A stretch of 15,529 nt of DNA from JANNHK01 sp034408875 (GTDB lineage Bacteria > Actinomycetota > Acidimicrobiia > IMCC26256 > PALSA-610): NCBI GenBank assembly GCA_034408875.1, contig JAWXCJ010000235.1:1-15529 (forward strand), in the 5' to 3' direction. The number at the start of each line of letters is the position of its first letter. Positions within the stretch are counted from its first letter, which is position 1. Below, in pieces: positions 8,032-13,251 of this stretch. The notes beneath the pieces were generated by a model. That model saw only the letters and a program-made list of their open reading frames with translations, had not been told where the DNA came from and did no database searches. Made by a program: the position numbers and the translations under genes.

Positions 8032-8757
8032 TCAGAGGAGGGCCGCGGACCGGAGCCGTCTTTCCATGTGATGTTCGAGCGCCCGGATTCCCAGCTGTTC
8101 GACCTCGTGCCCGGCGCCTCCGGACGGTTCGGCCAGCGCGCTGTTGAGACCGCCGTGCAACATCAGGCGCATGAGCGTGAGCGCGCTCTCGCTGATCGGG
8201 CGCCCCCCGCCCCGCGCGCACGCACGGCACAGCACACCCCCCTCTTCGAGATCGAACGCGACCAGCTCCTCGCCAACGCCTCCGTCGTCGCAGCGCGCGC
8301 AGCCGTCGAGGACCGGGTGGAACCCTTCGAGGGAAAGCAGCTTCCAGAAGAACGCGGGCGTGACGAGCGTTGCCCGGCGCTCGCCGAGCGTGCGCAACGC
8401 ACCGGTGAGCATGCGGTACAACGCCGGGTTGGGCTCGCGTTCCTGGGCGACCTGGTCGACAGCTTCGAGCATCGGTACCGCGTGGGTGAGGAGCGAGTAG
8501 TCCTCGCGCAGCACGCGGTTCGCTTCGAGCGTCTCGACCTGCGTGACGACGTCGAGCTCACGGCCCCGGTAGCACTGGAGCGCGACCCGGCTCGTCGGTT
8601 CCAACCGCGCGCCGAACTTCGACGTGGTCTTGCGTATCCCCTTCGCCACCGCGCGCACCTTGCCGTGCCCGAGTGTGAGGAACGTAACGATGCGATCGGC
8701 CTCTCCGAGTTTGATCGTGCGCAGCACGACCCCCTCGTCGCGATAGAGACCACTCAT
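8032..8757 (-). CDS. recO: DNA repair protein RecO
   Basis: RecO helps RecR load RecA onto SSB-coated single-stranded DNA in RecF-pathway recombination and gap repair. The start MSGLYRDEGVVLRTIKLGEA fits the family's N-terminal OB-fold (about 1-80), giving 241 residues, normal for RecO. A helical C-terminal domain follows, with a four-cysteine zinc finger (C153, C156, C177, C180). The open frame extends about 68 codons further upstream, but that extension runs through the hairpin and into uppS, is arginine-rich and unlike RecO, so I reject it. There is no Shine-Dalgarno; TACACT ends 7 nt before the ATG, suggesting a leaderless transcript. It probably heads an operon with glyS, the J-like/RDD gene and ppdK. 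Confidence 0.93.
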   Translation of the reverse strand: MSGLYRDEGVVLRTIKLGEADRIVTFLTLGHGKVRAVAKGIRKTTSKFGARLEPTSRVALQCYRGRELDVVTQVETLEANRVLREDYSLLTHAVPMLEAVDQVAQEREPNPALYRMLTGALRTLGERRATLVTPAFFWKLLSLEGFHPVLDGCARCDDGGVGEELVAFDLEEGGVLCRACARGGGRPISESALTLMRLMLHGGLNSALAEPSGGAGHEVEQLGIRALEHHMERRLRSAALL

Positions 8758-8763
8758 GGAGCG

Positions 8764-8769
8764 AGTGTA
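8764..8769 (-). promoter_or_regulatory. Putative -10 box for leaderless recO transcript
   Basis: TACACT on the minus strand is followed by CGCTCC and the recO ATG, the same 6-base spacing as at dgt. The -35 region would fall inside the adjacent hairpin, and no clear -35 hexamer is seen. Inferred from motif and position. Confidence 0.45.
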
Positions 8770-8774
8770 ACCAC

Positions 8775-8825
8775 CGAAATTGCGCCAATCGGCGACCGTT
8801 TCGGTCGCCGTACGGCGCAATTTCG
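8775..8825 (-). terminator. Nested perfect hairpin between uppS and recO (terminator-like or operator)
   Basis: The outer arms CGAAATTGCGCC (8775-8786) and GGCGCAATTTCG (8814-8825) are perfect 12-bp complements. The inner arms CGGCGACC (8790-8797) and GGTCGCCG (8803-8810) are perfect 8-bp complements around a 5-nt GTTTC loop, with a 3x3 internal loop between the helices. It begins 12 nt after the uppS stop, as a terminator would. There is no U-tract on either strand, so it would be a non-canonical terminator. Alternatively it is an operator over the recO promoter or a small palindromic repeat. Confidence 0.6.
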
Positions 8826-8837
8826 TCAGCGGGTCGG

Positions 8838-9572
8838 TTAGAGCGCGCCGAAGCGACGGTCGCGCTGTTGGTACTCGGCGATGGCTTCGAAGAGGTGCTC
8901 GCGGCGGAAGTCGGGCCAGAGCACGTCGGTGAAGTACAGCTCCGAGTACGCGAGCTGCCACAGCAGGTAGTTCGAGATCCGGAACTCACCCGAGGTGCGC
9001 ACGAGGAGGTCCGGGTCGGGCATGTCGGGCGCGTACAGGTGGCGCGCCATCATGCGCTCGTCGACCTTGGCCGGGTCGATGCGACCCGCGGCCACCTCGC
9101 GGGCGATGGCGCGGGCCGCGTCGGCGATCTCGGCGCGGCCGCCGTAGCTGAACGCGAACGTGAGCGTCATCGTCCGGTTGCGGCTGGTCATCTCCTCGGT
9201 TTCGTCGATGATGCGCCGCACGCGCGCCGGAACCCGGCCACCCCGCCGGCCGATGAACCGCACCCGCACTCCCCGCTCGTGCAGCGTGTCGCGGCGTTTC
9301 AGCAACAGGCGCTCGTTGAAGTTCATGAGGAACCGCACCTCGTCGAGCGGGCGGCGCCAGTTCTCGGTCGAGAACGCGTAGACGGTCATCCACTTGAGGC
9401 CGATGTCGAGCGCACCGTCGGCGGTGTCGAACAGCGCTTCCTCGCCCGCCGCGTGCCCGTCGGTGCGTTTCAGCCCGCGTTGCTGCGCCCAGCGGCCGTT
9501 TCCGTCCATGACGAGCGCGACGTGCGTCGGCATCCGGCCGGGATCGAGAGAGTTGGGGTCGGGGGCGCCCAC
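8838..9572 (-). CDS. uppS: Isoprenyl (undecaprenyl) diphosphate synthase
   Basis: A cis-prenyltransferase that adds isopentenyl diphosphate units to an allylic primer to make the polyprenyl diphosphate carrier for peptidoglycan and other envelope glycans, at the inner face of the membrane. The signature HVALVMDGNGRWA carries the catalytic Asp (D23 from this start). TDGHAAG, FSTENWRRP, and the C-terminal RTSGEFRISNYLLW with LYFTDVLWPDF are all family hallmarks. The start is uncertain. I chose GTG at 9572 (244 residues), 7 nt after a TAGCTT box. The ATG at 9599 (253 residues) shares the tetranucleotide CATG with the divergent gene's start; the ATG at 9533 would give 231 residues. Chain length of the product cannot be decided from sequence. 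Confidence 0.93.
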   Translation of the reverse strand: MGAPDPNSLDPGRMPTHVALVMDGNGRWAQQRGLKRTDGHAAGEEALFDTADGALDIGLKWMTVYAFSTENWRRPLDEVRFLMNFNERLLLKRRDTLHERGVRVRFIGRRGGRVPARVRRIIDETEEMTSRNRTMTLTFAFSYGGRAEIADAARAIAREVAAGRIDPAKVDERMMARHLYAPDMPDPDLLVRTSGEFRISNYLLWQLAYSELYFTDVLWPDFRREHLFEAIAEYQQRDRRFGAL

Positions 9573-9579
9573 GAGCGGG

Positions 9580-9589
9580 AAGCTAGCGT
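9580..9589. promoter_or_regulatory. Overlapping divergent -10-like boxes between uppS and the lipid kinase gene
   Basis: The segment AAGCTAGCGT reads TAGCTT on the minus strand (9585-9580), 7 nt before the uppS GTG, and TAGCGT on the plus strand (9584-9589), 8 nt before the lipid kinase ATG. If both act as -10 boxes, both transcripts would be leaderless or nearly so and the promoters would compete for one site. Short motifs; inference. Confidence 0.3.
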
Positions 9590-9597
9590 TCGAGGCC

Positions 9598-10467
9598 ATG
9601 TCGTGGACGGTCATCGTCAACCCCGCCGCCGGGCGCGGGCGCACCAGCCGCTTGCTCGCCGAACTCGCGCACGCCGCGAGCGACGCCGGGGCGAAACTCG
9701 AGGTATCGCCCGATCCCGGCGCGCCGGAGCGCATGGCGCGAGAGGCCGCGGCCGCCGGCCACGACCTCGTCGCGTGCGGAGGCGACGGCATCGTCAGCAT
9801 CGTGGCCGGCGTCGCGGCCGACACCGGCCGCCGCCTCGCCATCGTGCCCACCGGTGCCGGAAACGACTTCGCCCGCGTCCTCGGCTACGACACCAAGCAG
9901 CCGATCACCGCGTTTGGCGCGCTCGCGAACGGGCGCGACGAAGTGGTCGACCTCGGCCGGGTCAACGGGCGTTGGTACACCTGCGTGACCGCGTCGGGGT
10001 TCGACGCCGAAGCCAACCGGTGGGCCAACACCGTGAAACGCCTCTCCGGCACCACGTTGTACGTCGCCGCGGTTCTGCGCACGCTGGCCGTGTACAAGCC
10101 GTACGCGTTCCGCATCACCGTCGACGGTGTCGAACGCGAGACCCGGGCGTGGCTCGTCGCCGTGGGCAACGGTCCGGCGTACGCGGGCGGCATGAAGATC
10201 ACGCCGGGCGCCGACATGCACGACGGACTCCTCGACGTGACCATCGTCGGGGGGCTCTCCCGCTTCGGTTTTCTCCGCGCGTTCCCGGGCGTGTTCAAGG
10301 GCACACACGTGACAAACCCGAAGGTCGAGACACTGCGAGGCGAGCGCGTCGAGATCGTTGCCCTCGACTCCACCCCCATGGACGTGTACGCCGACGGCGA
10401 ACACGCCGGCCCGCTGCCGGCCACGATGGAAGCCGTGCGCGACGCGCTGACGGTACGCGTGCCCTAA
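9598..10467 (+). CDS. Diacylglycerol kinase family lipid kinase (DagK/YegS-like)
   Basis: The only plus-strand gene; 289 residues, normal for this family of soluble, membrane-associated lipid kinases that phosphorylate diacylglycerol or related lipids with ATP. The N-terminus SWTVIVNPAAGRGR is the standard start of the catalytic domain. The nucleotide-binding loop reads ACGGDGIVSIVAG (usual GGDGTVNEV, so Thr is Ile here), followed by PTGAGNDFARVLGYD. The C-terminal lobe has GNGPAYAGGMKITPGADMHDGLLDV and ends with the DGE of VYADGEHAGPLPA. It diverges from uppS and converges with the cupredoxin gene, with only 6 bp between stops. Lipid substrate is not determinable; diacylglycerol recycling or polyprenol phosphorylation are both guesses. 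GAGG lies only 2 nt from the ATG, too close for a normal ribosome-binding site. Confidence 0.9.
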   Translation: MSWTVIVNPAAGRGRTSRLLAELAHAASDAGAKLEVSPDPGAPERMAREAAAAGHDLVACGGDGIVSIVAGVAADTGRRLAIVPTGAGNDFARVLGYDTKQPITAFGALANGRDEVVDLGRVNGRWYTCVTASGFDAEANRWANTVKRLSGTTLYVAAVLRTLAVYKPYAFRITVDGVERETRAWLVAVGNGPAYAGGMKITPGADMHDGLLDVTIVGGLSRFGFLRAFPGVFKGTHVTNPKVETLRGERVEIVALDSTPMDVYADGEHAGPLPATMEAVRDALTVRVP

Positions 10468-10473
10468 GAACTG

Positions 10474-11274
10474 CTACTCCGCGGGCGCGTCGGGTGGCGC
10501 TTGCTCACCTTCGGCGGGAGGTGCGCCTTCGGTGCCTTCGAGTTCGGCAAGCGACGCTTCGAGCGTCGTCGGGTCACCGGTAATGGTCATGGTGCCGACC
10601 ATGCCCTGGGCGCGGTGGTCGGCGATCGAGCAGTAGAAGCCGTACTCGCCCGGCTCACCGAAGAAGGCGCGCGCGGCTGCCGTCTCGCCGCCGTTCACCT
10701 CGACACCGGGGAAGGCCACTTCGGGATCCTCGAACACCAAGGAGTGGGTTCCGAGACTGCTCGTAAGGCCGATGCGGATGATGCCCGTGCCGCCCTCACC
10801 GCTGTCCGGAACGAACCTGACGCCCTCCGTCCCGAACGCAAGCTCGGCCTCCGCCGGTCCCTCGGGTGGGAGCGCCTCCCCTCCCTCGTCGTGAGGTTCC
10901 GCGGCTCCGAGCGAGAGCCAGCCGAACAACAGAATCGAACCGACGAACCCGACCGCGACGAGCGAGAGTGACGACGAGCGGAGTTTCGGCGCCGCGGACA
11001 GGGTCGCGGCCCCGGCGATGATCGAGATGGTGATCAGGGTGCCGACGATGACCGAAATCGTCCCCGCGCCGGCCAGGAAAATGCGCGACATGTTGATGAC
11101 GAACATCGCGAGGCCGACGATGATCGCGAGTGGTAACAGGAACGGCACGAGGTAGCGGTCGACGTTGGGCCGCTGAAAGAACGGCTGTTTCTCCGCGGGC
11201 TCGAGGGCGGGCGGCGCGGCGGCCTCCGGCTCGGGAACCTCGGGCGTCTCGGTCTCGGTCTCGGTCGTCATCAT
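10474..11274 (-). CDS. Membrane-anchored cupredoxin (blue-copper) protein
   Basis: A 266-residue protein: a Thr/Glu/Pro-rich cytoplasmic N-terminus (1-38), three hydrophobic helices (about 42-62, 68-92, 101-121) and an extracytoplasmic cupredoxin domain (about 145-232). All four type 1 copper ligands are present: H177 in GTHSLVF, C215 in YGFYCSIADH, H220, and M225 in QGMVGTM. An acidic Ala/Pro tail follows. Three helices would place the copper domain outside, on the side where cytochrome c oxidase receives electrons. It is the last gene of the oxidase operon, 24 bp after ctaG, so an electron carrier to the oxidase or a copper donor for CuA/CuB assembly are both reasonable. The first ATG (11274) has GAGG 5 nt upstream; a second ATG follows immediately. 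Confidence 0.88.
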   Translation of the reverse strand: MMTTETETETPEVPEPEAAAPPALEPAEKQPFFQRPNVDRYLVPFLLPLAIIVGLAMFVINMSRIFLAGAGTISVIVGTLITISIIAGAATLSAAPKLRSSSLSLVAVGFVGSILLFGWLSLGAAEPHDEGGEALPPEGPAEAELAFGTEGVRFVPDSGEGGTGIIRIGLTSSLGTHSLVFEDPEVAFPGVEVNGGETAAARAFFGEPGEYGFYCSIADHRAQGMVGTMTITGDPTTLEASLAELEGTEGAPPAEGEQAPPDAPAE

Positions 11275-11302
11275 GCCAACCTCATCAGGCCAACCTCATC
11301 AG
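11275..11302 (-). repeat. Tandem 14-bp duplication carrying two Shine-Dalgarno copies
   Basis: On the plus strand GCCAACCTCATCAG occurs twice in direct succession (11275-11288 and 11289-11302). On the minus strand each copy contains TGATGAGG. The distal copy includes the ctaG stop codon, and the proximal one places GAGG 5 nt before the cupredoxin ATG. The duplication fills the whole gap between the two genes. Confidence 0.9.
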
Positions 11303-12141
11303 GAAAGGCCCATCAGTTCACGGTCGAACTCGCGTGCGGTGCGCCGCGATCCGGTTCCGACCTCTTCGGCCGCATACCAGCGGAAGAAAACGATAGCGAT
11401 GATTATCCACAGCGCCGTGCCGGCACCGATCTTCATGATCAACCCGGCGATCTGCATGTCGTCCATCGCGGTCGTTCCGAACAACCGGGGCACGTCCTCG
11501 TAGAACCGGTACAGGGGCTGTTCCCCGAACGTGAGGAACGACGCCGGGATCGTCGGGACCACCGACTGGAGGAACAGGAACGCCATCTGCAGGAGGGGCG
11601 CCAACCGGGGAACTTCGGGCAGCGGGCTGGCGAGCGGCATCCACACGATGAGCGCCGAGACCAGCAGAAGTGCGTGGATGCCGAAGTGCACGAGTCCGTT
11701 GTGGAGCGCGGCGTCGACGACGGCCGGGACATGCGTGAGCACGACAACGGCATTGAACAGGATCGTCGCCGCGAGAAACCCCGACAGGTAGCGCACGGTA
11801 CGGAGCAGCCACACGGGCGAAAGGATGAGCCGCGCCAACCAGGCCGGCGTCCCCAACAAGAGGAGCGGCGCGGCGATGATCGAGAGCACGAGGTGTTGGA
11901 GCATGTGGACCGAGAACAGGTAGCCCTCGCCGAGGTCGTGGATCGGCCAGTCCGACGCCACGAGCAGCGCGATAACTCCCGAAACGAAACATGTGAGTTG
12001 CAGCCGCGTGACGACGGGAGTCCCGGGCGGAGCCAAGCGGGGACCGACGCGCACGACGGCGATCGCGTACCCAGCCGACAGCAGACCGATGAACAGCCAC
12101 ACGTCCGGGTGCGGTTCCCACGCCGGGAAGCTGCCGTCCAT
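11299..12141 (-). CDS. ctaG: Cytochrome c oxidase assembly factor CtaG (caa3 type)
   Basis: A polytopic membrane protein of the caa3_CtaG family, needed in Bacillus for formation of active caa3 oxidase, probably at the copper-site assembly step. It has 280 residues and about seven hydrophobic helices. Family motifs: LFSVHMLQHLVL (75-86), THVPAVVDAALHNGL with a spaced histidine series to HFGIHALLL (136-160), and MDDMQIAGLIMKIGAG near 226-241. I start at MDGSFPAWEPHPDVW (12141), 7 bp after the ctaF stop. A longer open frame upstream overlaps ctaF and adds an arginine-rich stretch, so I reject it. It is unrelated to the Cox11-type CtaG of proteobacteria. Confidence 0.92.
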   Translation of the reverse strand: MDGSFPAWEPHPDVWLFIGLLSAGYAIAVVRVGPRLAPPGTPVVTRLQLTCFVSGVIALLVASDWPIHDLGEGYLFSVHMLQHLVLSIIAAPLLLLGTPAWLARLILSPVWLLRTVRYLSGFLAATILFNAVVVLTHVPAVVDAALHNGLVHFGIHALLLVSALIVWMPLASPLPEVPRLAPLLQMAFLFLQSVVPTIPASFLTFGEQPLYRFYEDVPRLFGTTAMDDMQIAGLIMKIGAGTALWIIIAIVFFRWYAAEEVGTGSRRTAREFDRELMGLS

Positions 12142-12148
12142 CGCTCGG

Positions 12149-12583
12149 TCAGAGCTCCGACGGGATCGTGCTCGCGAACGTCGCAATGGCGATCCCGTAC
12201 ACGATCATCGCCAGCACGATGCCGACCACGAAGATCCGTTTGAAGAACGGCTGGTCGGTGCGCATGTGCATGTACCAGGAACAGACGAGGAAGAACTTCA
12301 CCACCGCGAGCACGATCAGCATTGCGATCAGCAGATTGTCGTTGACGTCGCCCTCGAGGTAGTAGAGGCCGACTTCGATCGCGGTCAGGATGCACAGCAC
12401 GACCGCGATGAGTACGTAGTCGCGCGGCTTCGGGTGAGGTTTGATCTCGCCCGGAAGCATCGGGAGCAGCTCGGGGCGCGGCGCGATTTCGTGCATGCGT
12501 TGCTCGTGCTGTTCGAGCGTTTCGCCGGGGTGCTCGGCGACGATGTCGGTTCCTGTCTCGGTTCCGGTTTCGGTTTCGCTCAT
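12149..12583 (-). CDS. ctaF: Cytochrome c oxidase subunit IV (prokaryotic COX4 type)
   Basis: A small 144-residue membrane subunit of the oxidase. Residues 1-55 are an acidic, Thr/Glu-rich cytoplasmic tail (SETETGTETGTD). Three helices follow at about 56-76, 83-104 and 116-138. The segment VVKFFLVCSWYMHMRTD (about 94-110) is characteristic of the prokaryotic COX4 family. Position between ctaE and ctaG matches ctaF of Bacillus. It begins 11 bp after the ctaE stop with no strong ribosome-binding site, so it probably relies on translational coupling. Confidence 0.9.
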   Translation of the reverse strand: MSETETGTETGTDIVAEHPGETLEQHEQRMHEIAPRPELLPMLPGEIKPHPKPRDYVLIAVVLCILTAIEVGLYYLEGDVNDNLLIAMLIVLAVVKFFLVCSWYMHMRTDQPFFKRIFVVGIVLAMIVYGIAIATFASTIPSEL

Positions 12584-12594
12584 GACTCGTTGGC

Positions 12595-13251
12595 TCAGTT
12601 CTGCGGGACGAGGTAGATCGCCGTGAAGATCACGATCCACACGACGTCGACGAAGTGCCAGTACAAACCCGAGATCTCGATCGCCTCGGCGTGCTCGGTG
12701 TGCAGCCGGCCCTGCATGGAGCGGCCCCACAGGACCAACAGCCAGATGATGCCCATCGTGACGTGCGCGCCGTGCAAGCCGGTAAGCGTGAAGAATGTGC
12801 TCCCGAACAGGTTCGTATGCAGGGACAAGCCTTCGCGGTAGAACTCGGTGAACTCGAAGACCTGGCCGCCGATGAACACCATCCCGAAGAACGCGGTGGC
12901 CAGCAACCAGATGCGCAACCGACGGTGGTCGCCGCGCTGGATCGCCGCGAGCGCGAGCACCATCGTCAACGAACTCATCAGCAGAACGAACGACGTGACC
13001 GACGTGAACGCGATGTCGTACACCTCGCGCGGACGCGGCCCCGGGTTGCCAACCTCTTCGTCGCGACCGCGGTAGAGGAAATACGTCGAGATGAAGGCCC
13101 CGAAGAACAGCGCCTCGGACGACAGGAACACCCACATGCCGAGCTTGGCGTTGCTCACGCCGGTGTTCGTAGCGTGGTGGGCGTGCCCGTGGTCGCCCGC
13201 GGCCGGGACGAGTTCGGTCGAGTCGGACGGTGCCGCGATTGCCTGCGCCAT
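12595..13251 (-). CDS. ctaE: Cytochrome c oxidase subunit III
   Basis: A core membrane subunit that stabilises subunit I and proton uptake. The 218 residues contain five helices (about 38-60, 80-103, 113-134, 150-175, 196-214), the short form lacking the first two helices of the seven-helix mitochondrial type. Conserved features: FLSSEALFFGAF with E46, QVFEFTEF, LTGLHGAHVTMG (H160, H163), and GLYWHFVDVVWI with H199. The N-terminus is His-rich (DHGHAHHATN, 20-29). The ATG overlaps the ctaD stop by one base (TGATG), implying translational coupling. Confidence 0.96.
   Translation of the reverse strand: MAQAIAAPSDSTELVPAAGDHGHAHHATNTGVSNAKLGMWVFLSSEALFFGAFISTYFLYRGRDEEVGNPGPRPREVYDIAFTSVTSFVLLMSSLTMVLALAAIQRGDHRRLRIWLLATAFFGMVFIGGQVFEFTEFYREGLSLHTNLFGSTFFTLTGLHGAHVTMGIIWLLVLWGRSMQGRLHTEHAEAIEISGLYWHFVDVVWIVIFTAIYLVPQN

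Noticed and set aside
6907..8841. Plus-strand open frame of 644 codons opposite glyS and recO
   Set aside because: It spans two real minus-strand genes and their gap; composition is that of a GC-rich antisense shadow and no domain is visible.
8758..8961. Extension of recO upstream to 8961
   Set aside because: The added residues come from the hairpin and uppS in another frame and do not resemble RecO; MSGLYRDEGVVLRT is the typical N-terminus.
9573..9851. Upstream extension of uppS to 9851
   Set aside because: It is the antisense of the lipid kinase N-terminus; UppS homology begins near the VMDGNGRWA motif, only about 20 residues after the chosen start.
8868..10583. Plus-strand open frame of 571 codons through uppS and the lipid kinase gene
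   Set aside because: It runs antisense to uppS and then out of frame through the kinase; the second half is Arg-rich shadow translation.
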